A stretch of 64,000 nt of DNA from Phycisphaeraceae bacterium (GCA_019636845.1 JAHBWV010000001.1:2232001-2296000); one strand, 5' to 3'; shown: positions 17,571-26,331, counted from the first letter of the stretch. The notes: a model not told the origin generated them from the sequence alone. Numbers and translations: made by a program.

Positions 17571-18783
17571 AGTTGCCCGCAAAGATGTGACCAGCGACAT
17601 GCGGCAGATTCTCCGTGCGGCGCATGAACTCCGCGAGTGTACTGTGTACCGCTTTGATTAAGCTCGCGGTATCCGGCTCTCCCTCTTCGGTCTCTCCAAT
17701 CTCGAATCGCTTTGTCCAAAGCCTTGTCCATGTATCCGTGATTTTCTCCCTGGACGCTAGCCCGAACTCTGCTCTGTTCTGCGTTAGTCGCTCAATGAGC
17801 CGCCGTCTTAATCGCGAATCCTCGTTCGGCCCGATCTCAAAGGCGAGCGTGCCACGACGGTCGTTTGCACGAAACCAGAGCCGAATCCAGAATCGACGAT
17901 CCCGGTTCGGTCTCGTGCAAGTAGCAGGAATCCAGCCAAGCCATGATTTCGGCACGAAGTCAAGCCGACGAGGCGAGCGGTTGTAGATGTGCCACATTCC
18001 GGAATCCGAAAGAGCGGTTTCGAGATCCGAAACTATGCCCGCCCCCGGCGAGCGGACATGCTTGAAAAGCAGGTCGATAGCAGGTTTGTGATTCGAGTAG
18101 ATTCGTTGACAGAGTGCTGCGATATCCGTGTCTTCCATGAACTGGCTCCGAATCGAGGCCAAATAATGCGTGAGAACGATTTCGACGTCCGTTCCGAGTG
18201 ATCCGCGTGCTTTGCGTCGGGTCCGGTCGAGGAGACCGTGCAGGCGGTCGTAGCTGTAGGGAAACCAATCGTCCTCGGGTGGTTCGTCACCTTCTGGCGA
18301 CAGGAATATGTAGTAGGGCGTGTTGGACTCCCCTTTGAGCCCTTCGGCTATTGCGCTTACATATCTGCGCAACTTCTCGGATCGTTCTCGACCATGCATC
18401 TTGTTCTCGATCGCCACAACCATCGGCGGATTATCGCTTTCGATCAGAACGTCGATGTGCTTCCATTCTCGCAGGATACGGGTGCCGTGCAGATCGGCTG
18501 CGTCAATGTCGATTGCATTCAGTGTCGATTGAATGCCGTTCTCTCTGGCCGCACGCACGACGTCGATCAGAAACGCCTTGAGAAACAGATCGCCTTGACC
18601 ATGAGATTCGGAAGGGTTGAGTAGCCAAGCGAGGAAGTTGGAATGGCGAATCTCTGCGCGTGAAATTCTCAAAGCATCAAAGATGTTGAACCCGCCTAAC
18701 TGGGCCTCCAACTCGAACAGGTCGTCGTTGTCCGCCACGAACCGTTCGAGTGCTTCAATATCATGGGTAGTGGATGGTTCCAT
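17569..18783 (-). CDS. PD-(D/E)XK nuclease-family protein
   Basis: A 404-residue protein resembling the PDDEXK_4 group. Near the N-terminus FELEAQLGGFNIFDALRI and RHSNFLAWLLNP are typical of that group. The nuclease core is HIDVLIE (catalytic Asp) followed by VVAIENKMHG, where Glu-x-Lys completes the D-ExK triad. The C-terminal half is unassigned. The gene visibly uses more A/T-rich codons than its neighbours, so recent transfer is possible. It begins 14 bases after the pyrD stop on the same strand and may be cotranscribed. Such proteins are often in defence or mobile regions, but no partner is present. Confidence 0.82.
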   Translation of the reverse strand: MEPSTTHDIEALERFVADNDDLFELEAQLGGFNIFDALRISRAEIRHSNFLAWLLNPSESHGQGDLFLKAFLIDVVRAARENGIQSTLNAIDIDAADLHGTRILREWKHIDVLIESDNPPMVVAIENKMHGRERSEKLRRYVSAIAEGLKGESNTPYYIFLSPEGDEPPEDDWFPYSYDRLHGLLDRTRRKARGSLGTDVEIVLTHYLASIRSQFMEDTDIAALCQRIYSNHKPAIDLLFKHVRSPGAGIVSDLETALSDSGMWHIYNRSPRRLDFVPKSWLGWIPATCTRPNRDRRFWIRLWFRANDRRGTLAFEIGPNEDSRLRRRLIERLTQNRAEFGLASREKITDTWTRLWTKRFEIGETEEGEPDTASLIKAVHSTLAEFMRRTENLPHVAGHIFAGN

Positions 18784-18797
18784 CGTTATCGCGGAGT

Positions 18798-19802
18798 CTA
18801 CCGCGTATCGGGATGTACCACCACCCCACCCACCAGTTCTCCGATGTTCGATGCGCCTTGCCTTCTTGCCCAGTCGGCGAGGCCGGATGCGACTTTGATG
18901 GGGCTTCGGGGGTCGACGAAGAGTGCGGTGCCCATGCCGACGGCGGTTGCGCCGGCGAGGATGAACTCTGCTGCGTGTTGCCAGCGGAGGACGCCGCCGA
19001 GGCCGATGATCGGGATGCCCGCGGGCTTGGCGACTTCCTTGTAGACGATGTGTATGAGGCGAACGGCGATGGGATGGATCGCGGGTCCTGAGAGACCTCC
19101 GGTGGTGTTGCTGAGCCGGGGCTTTCGTGACTCGACATCGATGGCCATGGCGGGCATGGTGTTGGAGATGCAGAGGATGTCGGCTCCGGGCGTGTTGTTG
19201 GGGCCTCCGGGGCGGGCGCGGGCCTCGATCGCGGCGCGTGCGATGTCGAGCATGGGGCCGAAGACGAGCGGGGAGAGCTTGACGATCATGCGCTTTGCGG
19301 TGAGTGTGGCGCGGAGTTCGGCGATGAGGTCTCGGAGCATGTCGGGAGATTCGCCGAAGGAGGTGCCGGTGTGGACGTTGGGGCAGGAGACATTGATCTC
19401 GACTGCTGGGAGGCCCTCGGCCTTGTTCATGGCGTCGGCGACGGCGAGGTAGTCTTCGATGGAGAAGCCGGAGATGGAGCCGAAGGGCGTGAGGCCGATA
19501 GCGGCCGCTCGGTGGGCGATGGAGGGGGCGAGGTCGCGTGTCCAGGCGTCGAGGCCCATGTTGGCGAGTCCGACGGCGTTGAGCATTCCCGAGTCGCTCT
19601 CGATGATGCGCCAGGTCTCGTGGCCGTCGCGTGGGAGGCGCGTGATGGACTTGCCGATGACGGCTCCGACGCGGGCGAGGTTCAGGGCGTCCTGGAACTC
19701 GTCGAGGTAGCCGGCGGTGCCGGCGGCCAGAATGACGGGATTGCGCAGGGTGAGCCCCGCGAGATCGGTCCTGAGTATCGGATCGGTCGGGCCTTTGGCC
19801 AT
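18798..19802 (-). CDS. pyrD: Dihydroorotate dehydrogenase, class 1
   Basis: A 334-residue FMN flavoprotein catalysing the oxidation of dihydroorotate to orotate in UMP synthesis. Key segments are LRNPVILAAGTAGY near residue 19, INVSCPN near 137 whose Cys is the catalytic base of class 1 enzymes, and ISNTMPAMAID, GGLSGPAIHP and IPIIGLGGV in the C-terminal half, forming the FMN phosphate site. Cys instead of Ser at the active site separates it from the membrane class 2 enzymes. The start is ATG 19802, giving MAKGPTDPI. It diverges from the TPR-YggX gene with 78 bases between starts. No pyrK is adjacent. Confidence 0.93.
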   Translation of the reverse strand: MAKGPTDPILRTDLAGLTLRNPVILAAGTAGYLDEFQDALNLARVGAVIGKSITRLPRDGHETWRIIESDSGMLNAVGLANMGLDAWTRDLAPSIAHRAAAIGLTPFGSISGFSIEDYLAVADAMNKAEGLPAVEINVSCPNVHTGTSFGESPDMLRDLIAELRATLTAKRMIVKLSPLVFGPMLDIARAAIEARARPGGPNNTPGADILCISNTMPAMAIDVESRKPRLSNTTGGLSGPAIHPIAVRLIHIVYKEVAKPAGIPIIGLGGVLRWQHAAEFILAGATAVGMGTALFVDPRSPIKVASGLADWARRQGASNIGELVGGVVVHPDTR

Positions 19803-19880
19803 CGGCCAAGCGTAAGCATCGCAGGAGCGTCCCGACGGGCCATAGCATCGGATCACCAGAAGCAGCACCGGAGCACCAGC

Positions 19881-20504
19881 ATGGATCTTGCAGCACGTAT
19901 CGCGCAGTTTGAGAACATGGTCCAGGCCGACCCCGAGAATGACATGGCGCACTTCTCGCTGGGGAGCGCGTACGCCCAGTCTGAGCGGCACGCGGATGCG
20001 GCGGCGAGTTTCGCGCGGTGCATCGCGTTGAATCCTTCGATGAGCAAGGCGTATCAGCTGGCGGGCGAGGCCCTGATCAAGGCCGGGCGGGCTGAGGAGG
20101 CGGGAGACTTGCTGACGAAGGGGTATGTCGCGGCGGCGAGCCGCGGGGATCTCCTGCCGAAGAACGCGATGGGTGCGATGCTCAAGCAGATCGGGCGTGC
20201 GGTGCCTGAGGTGGCGGCTCCGGCGGTGAGCGTGGTGGCAGGGGCGTCGGGCTCCTTTGTGTGCCGCAGGACGGGGAAGCCGGGCACGAAGATGGTTCGC
20301 GCTCCTTTCAAGGGTCCGGTGGGTCAGTGGATCTTTGAGAACATCTCGAAGGAGACGTTCGATCAGTGGATCGGGCAGGGGACGAAGGTGATCAACGAGT
20401 TGCGTCTGGATCTCTCGCGGGATGAGGACAACGAGACGTATGACCGCCATATGCGCGAGTATCTCGGGATAGATGACGAGGTTCTGGCTTCGATGCGGAG
20501 TTGA
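19881..20504 (+). CDS. TPR protein fused to a YggX-like iron-trafficking domain
   Basis: A 207-residue fusion. Residues 1-100 hold tetratricopeptide repeats (AHFSLGSAYAQSERHADAAA, then AYQLAGEALIKAGRAEEAGD). Residues 132-200 match the Fe(2+)-trafficking/oxidative-damage protein YggX: the conserved Cys in FVCRRTG, then GQWIFENISKETFDQWIGQG and KVINELRLDL, corresponding to the GKRIYNEISKE..QW...T.LINE.KL pattern of E. coli YggX. YggX guards Fe-S clusters from oxidation; the TPR part probably gives a protein contact. The start ATG 19881 has only a weak ribosome site. It is divergent from pyrD and followed by a YceI gene after 277 bases. Confidence 0.87.
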   Translation: MDLAARIAQFENMVQADPENDMAHFSLGSAYAQSERHADAAASFARCIALNPSMSKAYQLAGEALIKAGRAEEAGDLLTKGYVAAASRGDLLPKNAMGAMLKQIGRAVPEVAAPAVSVVAGASGSFVCRRTGKPGTKMVRAPFKGPVGQWIFENISKETFDQWIGQGTKVINELRLDLSRDEDNETYDRHMREYLGIDDEVLASMRS

Positions 20505-20781
20505 TGGGGCGGAGAGAAGGCGCGCCGGCGAGAGGGTGGGCGAGCACCTCCTTGCGGCTGCCTAACACCCTGTCCCACGGGCAGATGCGTGAGGGGATGG
20601 GCGTCGTCGGGGGCGTCGGCGGCGGGAGGGTATGGATGGAGCATGGAGGGCGGGAGTGAACCATTTCGGGTTTGGGGCTGTAACACTTGTTGAAACAGAT
20701 TCATCTGATCGGCAGGGGGCGTCTGCACCGTTTGTGGCGCACGCCTGCCTGATGAGACCACACGAACCGGGAGAATGACAC

Positions 20782-21417
20782 ATGGCGAAACTGATGCGGA
20801 CGGTGCTTGTCGGGGTTGCGATCGCGGGTGCGGCGTCGGTGATGGCAGCGGCGGGGATGCGGACGACTGCGGTTGAGCGGGGCGTGGAGTCCGCGGCGGT
20901 CGAGGCGGCGGCTGTGAGCGATTATGTGATCGACGCGGTTCACTCGGCGGTGATCTTCCGCGTGAAGCACAATGAGGCGGCGTACAACTACGGGCGTTTC
21001 AACACGATGGACGGCGTGGTGATGTACGACGCGGCATCGGGCGTCACGGGCATCAAGGTGAACGTCGACACGAACTCTGTGGACACCGCGAACAAGAATC
21101 GCGACGATCACCTTCGGAGCCCGGATTTCTTCAACACCAAGCAGTTCCCGCGGGCGACGTTCAAGAGCACGAGCGTGAAGCGTTCGGGCGATTCGTCGTT
21201 CGAGGTTGCGGGCGAGTTCACGCTGAACGGCGTGACGAAGCCGATCACGGTGACGCTCGAGCACACGGGCAACGGGAAGACCCGCGACGGGAAGGACATC
21301 GCCGGATTTGAGACAACCTTCACGATCGTGCGAAGCGAGTACGGGATGAACAAGTACCTGCCCGGCGTCGGGGACGAGGTGCGTCTGATGATCGGGATTG
21401 AGGCCGTGAAGCAGTAA
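20782..21417 (+). CDS. YceI-family periplasmic lipid-binding protein
   Basis: A 211-residue secreted protein. A signal peptide (about residues 4-24, AVAIAGAASVMAAAG-like) precedes a YceI beta-barrel: YVIDAVHSAVIFRVKHN at residues 49-65, NKNRDDHLRSPDFFNTKQFP and EFTLNGVTKPITVTL, all standard family motifs. YceI proteins bind isoprenoid or amide lipids in the periplasm. The ATG at 20782 has GGGAGA upstream. Upstream, 20505-20781 holds no gene. A 10-bp hairpin follows directly (21422-21451). Confidence 0.92.
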   Translation: MAKLMRTVLVGVAIAGAASVMAAAGMRTTAVERGVESAAVEAAAVSDYVIDAVHSAVIFRVKHNEAAYNYGRFNTMDGVVMYDAASGVTGIKVNVDTNSVDTANKNRDDHLRSPDFFNTKQFPRATFKSTSVKRSGDSSFEVAGEFTLNGVTKPITVTLEHTGNGKTRDGKDIAGFETTFTIVRSEYGMNKYLPGVGDEVRLMIGIEAVKQ

Positions 21418-21421
21418 GTGA

Positions 21422-21451
21422 CGCGGGCGCGGCCTGACGGGCGCGCCCGCG
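21422..21451 (+). terminator. GC-rich hairpin after the YceI gene
   Basis: CGCGGGCGCG pairs perfectly with CGCGCCCGCG over a 10-base loop, four bases after the stop. Only ATT follows instead of a long T-run, so termination strength is uncertain. Confidence 0.55.
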
Positions 21452-21485
21452 ATTCTGGCACGACTACTTGGTCGGGGGTGAATCG

Positions 21486-22379
21486 ATGCCGCCAGTTTCT
21501 GAACTCTTGATCGGCGGCGTGTTGCCGGGCGTGATTGCGCTGGTGTTGCTGGGCGCGCCGTGGGTGGTGTTTCGCGAGCGTGCGGCCGGCGTGCTGCGAT
21601 GGGTTGCGCCGTGGGCGGTTGGCTTGGCGTTCATCCCGGCGTCGATCGTGTCGAACAAGCATGCAAACCTGTGGCCCGTGAACGCGTCGGAGCGAGGGCT
21701 GGCTGTGGTGCTGGCCTCGCTCGGGTTGGTGATGCTGATGGGCGTGCTGGGCACGGGACGGCTGGGGCGCTGGGGAATGCGGGTGGGAATTGCGATGCCT
21801 GTGTGTGCGGGTGCTTTCGGCGCGTGCGCGGTCTTGGTCGCCTTGCATCCGCACGCGGTTTCGACGGGGCTTCTGATCGGCGTGGCTGCGGGCGCGGGTG
21901 TGTGGACGGCTTCGGCGTCGTTGTTGCTCGGATGGTCGGAGCGTGTGTCGCCTGGGTACGGCACGCCGGGGATGATGGCGATCGCGTTGTTTGGGTGCAG
22001 TCTTGTGATGTTGTTCTCTGCGATCGGTGTGTACGCGCAGACGACGGGCGGGCTGGTGGCGGCGGTGTCATCTGCGGCGATTGTGGGGTTGTGGAGGCGG
22101 AGAGCCACGCTTGGAGTCGGGGCTTATGCGGTCGCGCTGTCGGTGCTGGCGTACCTGATGATCGGGACGTGGCAGCTGTCGGCACGGCCTGCGATCGGCG
22201 CCCTTGTGCTTTGCGCGGCTCTGCCCTTTGTTGTGGCGGGTTGCACTTGGATTGGACGCGGGGGCGCGGGGAGGCGTCTGGTGGCGTGGGCCGGGGTTGT
22301 AGCGATGACCTCGGGGGCGGCTGGTTGGGCTTTCGCGCTGTATTCGGCGGCAAAGGACGCGAGCCCGTACGGGTATTGA
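21486..22379 (+). CDS. Polytopic membrane protein of unknown function
   Basis: A 297-residue protein with roughly eight hydrophobic segments, for example LLIGGVLPGVIALVLLGAPW, LVMLMGVLGTG, IALFGCSLVMLFSAIGVYA and the C-terminal VAMTSGAAGWAFALYSA. No catalytic or transporter motif is recognised. The ATG at 21486 has GGGGGTGA upstream; a TTG at 21468 is a less likely start. It follows the YceI gene on the same strand by 68 bases and converges with the pseudouridine synthase gene. Confidence 0.78.
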   Translation: MPPVSELLIGGVLPGVIALVLLGAPWVVFRERAAGVLRWVAPWAVGLAFIPASIVSNKHANLWPVNASERGLAVVLASLGLVMLMGVLGTGRLGRWGMRVGIAMPVCAGAFGACAVLVALHPHAVSTGLLIGVAAGAGVWTASASLLLGWSERVSPGYGTPGMMAIALFGCSLVMLFSAIGVYAQTTGGLVAAVSSAAIVGLWRRRATLGVGAYAVALSVLAYLMIGTWQLSARPAIGALVLCAALPFVVAGCTWIGRGGAGRRLVAWAGVVAMTSGAAGWAFALYSAAKDASPYGY

Positions 22380-22400
22380 GGTGCACGGGCCGTTTCGGGA

Positions 22401-23606
22401 TCAGACCTGGACTTCGACTGTTGCGCCTGGGGGGTCGAGTGTGTCCACGCGATCGGCGTCCCGGAGCGCACGGATGAGATCGCCCATGTCGCCACGCAGG
22501 GGTGAGGTGAACCGCATGGGTTGCTCGGTGATGGGGTGGGTGAAGCCGAGCGTTGCGGCGTGGAGGGCCTGTCGTGCGATGAGCGTTGCGTTGCTTTCGT
22601 CGATGAAGGGTCGGCCGCCGTACATGTCGTCGCCGACGATCGGGTAGCCGGTGTGGGAGAGGTGGACGCGGATCTGGTGGGTTCGGCCGGTCTTGAGTTC
22701 GAGTTCGACGAGTGAGAAGTCCTGATCGCCGACGGGGCGTCGGTTGAACCTGTAGCGTTCGCGGACGCGGCAGATGGTGACGGAGGGCTTGCCGAGCTCG
22801 TCGTGCCGGACGACGTACTTCTCTCGATAGCCCTTCTCGCGCGAGGGGTGCGGCCCGATGGGTGCCTCGATGACATCGACGAGCGGCTCGACGCTTCCCT
22901 GGACGATGGCGAGGTAGCGTTTGTCGACGCGGCGATGCTCGAACTGGTGGCCGAGTTTCCAGTGGGCCTCGTCGGACTTTGCGAAGACGATGCAGCCCGA
23001 TGTGTGCCGATCGAGCCGGTGGACGACGCCGGGGCGAGCGAACTCGTTGCCGACGGTTGAGAGATCGCCCCCGAGGGACGATCGGTTGCGGAGGTGCCAC
23101 GCGAGGGCGTTGACGAGCGTGCCCGAGTTCTCGGCGCGGGCGGGGTGGACGATGATGTCGGGGCGTTTGTTGAGGACGATGATGGCATCGTCCTCGTAGA
23201 GCACGTCGATCGGGATCTCCTCCGGCCTGATGACGCCGGTGGGCGGAGGAGGGACGACGACCTCGACGACATCTCCAGCGCGGAGGACTGTCGATGCCTT
23301 GGGCTGGCGTCCGTTGACGGCGACTCCCCCACCATCGATGAGCTTCTGGAGCTGGTTGCGCGACATGAATGTGATGCGCGTGGTGAGGTATTTGTCGAGT
23401 CGTGACTTGAGGTCGCGGCGCAGCGTGAAGACCACACGCCGGAGTTCGGAGTCGTCGTCGGGCGCGCCGGATGCATCGATGGCGCGCTGGATGGCCTCGG
23501 GATCGACCTTGCCGCCCGGGAGGATGAGCCCCGCGTTGGTGCTGACAAGGTCATCGGCCTCGGCAGATGCGGAGGGATGGTTGCCTTTGGGCGCGTTCTC
23601 GGGCAT
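22401..23606 (-). CDS. RluA/RluD-family pseudouridine synthase
   Basis: A 401-residue RNA uridine isomerase. An S4 RNA-binding domain (residues 67-120, SRLDKYLTTRITFMSRNQLQ) precedes the catalytic domain, whose signature HRLDRHTSGCIVFAK holds the catalytic Asp199. Further family motifs are the E-L-x-T-G-R-T-H-Q-I-R-V-H run and HTGYPIVGDDMYGG. An RluD-like role on 23S rRNA is likely but the target cannot be read. An extension of about 60 residues precedes the S4 domain. It is the last gene of the coaX operon and starts 10 bases after the stop of the preceding gene. Confidence 0.92.
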   Translation of the reverse strand: MPENAPKGNHPSASAEADDLVSTNAGLILPGGKVDPEAIQRAIDASGAPDDDSELRRVVFTLRRDLKSRLDKYLTTRITFMSRNQLQKLIDGGGVAVNGRQPKASTVLRAGDVVEVVVPPPPTGVIRPEEIPIDVLYEDDAIIVLNKRPDIIVHPARAENSGTLVNALAWHLRNRSSLGGDLSTVGNEFARPGVVHRLDRHTSGCIVFAKSDEAHWKLGHQFEHRRVDKRYLAIVQGSVEPLVDVIEAPIGPHPSREKGYREKYVVRHDELGKPSVTICRVRERYRFNRRPVGDQDFSLVELELKTGRTHQIRVHLSHTGYPIVGDDMYGGRPFIDESNATLIARQALHAATLGFTHPITEQPMRFTSPLRGDMGDLIRALRDADRVDTLDPPGATVEVQV

Positions 23607-23616
23607 CTGTCATCAA

Positions 23617-24495
23617 CTACTTGGGGTCGCCCGTCGTGTCGGGCGGGGCGTCGTCGGCTGATTGCTCGTCGGCGTCTTGGTCCGTCGGCGTGCCGGGATC
23701 GGATGACTCATCCGCGACGGGGGGAGTGATCGGATCTTCCCCGGTCGGGAGCAACAGACTGGGGGATGCCGCGGCAGGGGGGAGGGGTTGTGGGAGTTCG
23801 GATCTGCTGACCAGGGGTGCGAGCTTGCGGGGGTTGCGGATCGCTTCGATGCGATCGGAGGCGATGCGGACGTGGAGTTCGAAGCCGGCCTGCTGGGCGA
23901 TGGAGCGAACCTGTTCGAGCGCGTCGGTTGCGGCTGTGGTGTCGCCCCGCATCTGGCTGGCTGCGGCGAGGCCGTAGAGTGAGCCGATGGCGTGGATCTC
24001 CTGGCCTGCGACGGCTCGGGTTCGGTCGAGTACGGCTCGGTAGATCTGTGCCGCACGGTCGAGGTAACGCTCACGCTCGGCTTCGGAGAGCATGTCGCCA
24101 TCGGACTCGACTGTGCCGTCGGGCTTGAGGACTGCGCCGGGGCGGAGCCCGGTGCGAATGGACTGGAGGAGCGCGTCGGCGGCACCGAGCCGGGCGAGGA
24201 CAGCGACGCCTGGGACATCGTCGTAGGCCTCTGCGACGTTCAGGAGTGAATCCGGGGAGGCGTTGAGCGTGCCGCCGAGCGAGACGCTCTGGAACTCACG
24301 GAACGCGGCGTCGATCTTGGCGAGGCGTTGTTCTTTGAGCTTTCCGAGACCGATGTAGCCGAGTGCGACAACGGCGATGACTGCCATGATCGGGGTGCTC
24401 CATTTCTGGAGGAACCCGATGAACTCCTGATTGAGCCGCGACTCTTCGAGACCGGCTTTCTCACGGATCTGCGTGTGTCTTTGATCGATCGACAC
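23617..24495 (-). CDS. Membrane-anchored TPR-like protein (YfgM-like layout)
   Basis: A 292-residue protein with a short cytosolic N-terminus, one membrane segment (residues 33-51, STPIMAVIAVVALGYIGLG), and a long helical region with TPR-like pairs (AVLARLGAADALLQ, AQIYRAVLDRTRAV, LYGLAAASQMRGDTTAATDA). The C-terminal 70 residues are proline- and acid-rich and disordered-looking. This matches the layout of YfgM/ancillary SecYEG proteins, though homology is not certain. The GTG start at 24495 lies one base from the stop of the GTPase gene, indicating translational coupling. Confidence 0.78.
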   Translation of the reverse strand: MSIDQRHTQIREKAGLEESRLNQEFIGFLQKWSTPIMAVIAVVALGYIGLGKLKEQRLAKIDAAFREFQSVSLGGTLNASPDSLLNVAEAYDDVPGVAVLARLGAADALLQSIRTGLRPGAVLKPDGTVESDGDMLSEAERERYLDRAAQIYRAVLDRTRAVAGQEIHAIGSLYGLAAASQMRGDTTAATDALEQVRSIAQQAGFELHVRIASDRIEAIRNPRKLAPLVSRSELPQPLPPAAASPSLLLPTGEDPITPPVADESSDPGTPTDQDADEQSADDAPPDTTGDPK

Positions 24496-24496
24496 G

Positions 24497-25525
24497 TTAC
24501 GTGCCCCTGGTAGATGGCGGACTGCGATGGGTTGAATGAGAAGGATAGGGCGGCAGGGCTCGATCGGCATGCGTGCGGGGTGTGGTTCTCCAGAAGGCCC
24601 ATGCGCCGGGATCGGCGAGCGCGGCGTCGGGAACGAGCGTCTGGCGGATCGCTGCGGCGAGTGATCGGATGGAGTGAGGATCGAACGCCGAGACGCGGAT
24701 CCCCTCGGGGCCCTGAGGCGTGCCGAGATCGGATCGGAGATCGACTGGGAGGACGATTCCCGAGGTTCTCGGGAGGGGTGGAGGCGGTGAGGATGCGTCT
24801 CGGCACCAGAGGATGAGGTCCGCGGTCTGGGCGAGTGAGCGTGCGATGTCGATGGCTTGGGCTTCTGCGGGGTGGGGGTCATCCCGGACGCCGGGGGTGT
24901 CGAGGTAGCGGATGAGCAGTCCGCCCATGTCGAGCATCGCGCCGACGTGGTCGCGTGTGGTGCCGGGCTCGGGAGATGTGATCGCGAGAGTGCGCGTCGC
25001 GAGGGCGTTCAGGAGTGTTGACTTGCCGACATTGGGAGGTCCCCAGGCGACGACGAGCGCGGGCTCCAGAAGATGGCGGAGCATGGAGGCGTGGGCGGGC
25101 GTGAGATCGACGCGCGGCGAGAGTGACCAGCGCCTGGGCTGGTCGAGCAGGAGATCTATGGCGAGGGGGCTCGCGGCGTTGGCGAGCGCGGATTCGAGGT
25201 GGGGTGCGGGATCGTCCTTGTCTGGAAGGAGGGGTTGATGCTCGAGGAGATCGGCCCCCGCGTGCTTGATGATCGATTCGACCTGCTTGAGGACGATGAT
25301 CCCGCCGTGGGGCATCACGTGTGCTTCGGTGGGCGTCCAGCGCGCGATCACGGCCTGATGTCCCTGGTGGAGCGTCGAGAGTCGGGCTTGGCCTGCGCGG
25401 ACGGGACGAGAGCCCATCTGTTCGAGACATGCGTCGAGTTCGCGTTCGGAGTCTGCGGCGATTCTGAAGAGTGCGATCGCTCCCGGGAGTCCGCGCGGAG
25501 ATTGGAGGTACGCTCGGACGGGCAC
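24497..25525 (-). CDS. MnmE-like GTPase lacking NKxD and the C-terminal Cys motif
   Basis: A 342-residue protein with an MnmE layout but reduced. Residues 1-130 resemble the folate-binding N-domain (LPGAIALFRIA, PHGGIIVLKQVESII). The G domain has P-loop GPPNVGKST at 162-170, switch I PGTTRD at 187-192 and DTPG at 209-212. The base-specificity motif NKxD is not found; VDLRSD stands where it is expected. The CxGK C-terminus that MnmE needs for tRNA modification is absent, the end being Thr/Pro/Ser-rich. It is therefore an MnmE relative that probably does not do the standard wobble-uridine chemistry. It lies between coaX and the YfgM-like gene with gaps of one and two bases. A normal MnmG is encoded at 42755-44740. 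Confidence 0.82.
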   Translation of the reverse strand: MPVRAYLQSPRGLPGAIALFRIAADSERELDACLEQMGSRPVRAGQARLSTLHQGHQAVIARWTPTEAHVMPHGGIIVLKQVESIIKHAGADLLEHQPLLPDKDDPAPHLESALANAASPLAIDLLLDQPRRWSLSPRVDLTPAHASMLRHLLEPALVVAWGPPNVGKSTLLNALATRTLAITSPEPGTTRDHVGAMLDMGGLLIRYLDTPGVRDDPHPAEAQAIDIARSLAQTADLILWCRDASSPPPPLPRTSGIVLPVDLRSDLGTPQGPEGIRVSAFDPHSIRSLAAAIRQTLVPDAALADPGAWAFWRTTPRTHADRALPPYPSHSTHRSPPSTRGT

Positions 25526-25527
25526 TG

Positions 25528-26331
25528 TCAGCCCTCGGCTTCAGCGTGATCGCTGTCGTGTTCGTGCATCAGCGCCTCAAAGGCGAGGCGCATGCCGATG
25601 AGTTGCAGATCGGGGACGATGTGCTCGACGATGGGATCGGAGGCGAAGATCGCGCCGGCGTCGCCGCCTGTGGCGACGACGCGGGGATAGGCGCCGATGA
25701 CACCTGCGTATCGCTCGACGAGGCGGGAGACGAGCCCTCTTGTGGCCTCGGCGACACCGATGGTCATGGCGTGCTCCGTGTCCTTTCCGATGGGTTCGGC
25801 ATCGATGCGTTCGGCGTCGAAGGTGAGCTGGGGGAGCGCGGCGGTGCCCCGAGCGAGCGCGTCGAGCATCATGCGGATTCCGGGCGCGATCGCGCCGCCC
25901 TGGAAGACACCCTCGGTATCGATGTAATCGACGGTTGTTGCGGTGCCGACATCGACGATGACGCAGGGACCTTCCGTGCTCGCCCACGCTGCCATGGCGC
26001 AGAGGAGGCGGTCCTGGCCGACCTTGTCGGGATGGCGGACGTTTGCGGTGATGGGGATTGGGACATCGCGCCCGATGCGAAGCTGGGGTGTGAGCCACGC
26101 GAGATCCTGGCAGCCGGCGAGGATCTTCTCTGATGCGTCGGGATGGACCGAAGCAACGAGGAGCGGGCAGTGAGCGGCTCTGCGTTGCTGCGATGCGAGC
26201 CACTCGACGATTCCGGCGGTATCCGTGGAGGCGAAGGACTGCGCGCCCAAGAGTTCTTCACCCTGGAAGAGGCCGATTCTGGCTCGGGTGTTTCCGACGG
26301 CGAGGGTTGCGAGTTGGAGGCGGTCGTTCAT
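25528..26331 (-). CDS. coaX: Type III pantothenate kinase
   Basis: A 267-residue CoaX that phosphorylates pantothenate in CoA synthesis. Family motifs are present: VGNTRARIGLF at residues 12-22, HPDKVGQDRL near 101, the second ASKHA phosphate loop VDVGTATTVDYID near 126, and GGAIAPGIRMM near 144. The Asp that normally precedes the first glycine turn (D[VI]GNT) is Ala here (AVGNT), which is unusual. The start ATG 26331 gives MNDRLQLATL. First gene of a four-gene operon ending at 22401; the divergent gene begins at 26427. Confidence 0.88.
   Translation of the reverse strand: MNDRLQLATLAVGNTRARIGLFQGEELLGAQSFASTDTAGIVEWLASQQRRAAHCPLLVASVHPDASEKILAGCQDLAWLTPQLRIGRDVPIPITANVRHPDKVGQDRLLCAMAAWASTEGPCVIVDVGTATTVDYIDTEGVFQGGAIAPGIRMMLDALARGTAALPQLTFDAERIDAEPIGKDTEHAMTIGVAEATRGLVSRLVERYAGVIGAYPRVVATGGDAGAIFASDPIVEHIVPDLQLIGMRLAFEALMHEHDSDHAEAEG

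Noticed and set aside
17569..18783. Restriction-modification or toxin-antitoxin system around the nuclease
   Set aside because: No methyltransferase, specificity subunit or small antitoxin gene is adjacent; both neighbours are housekeeping genes.
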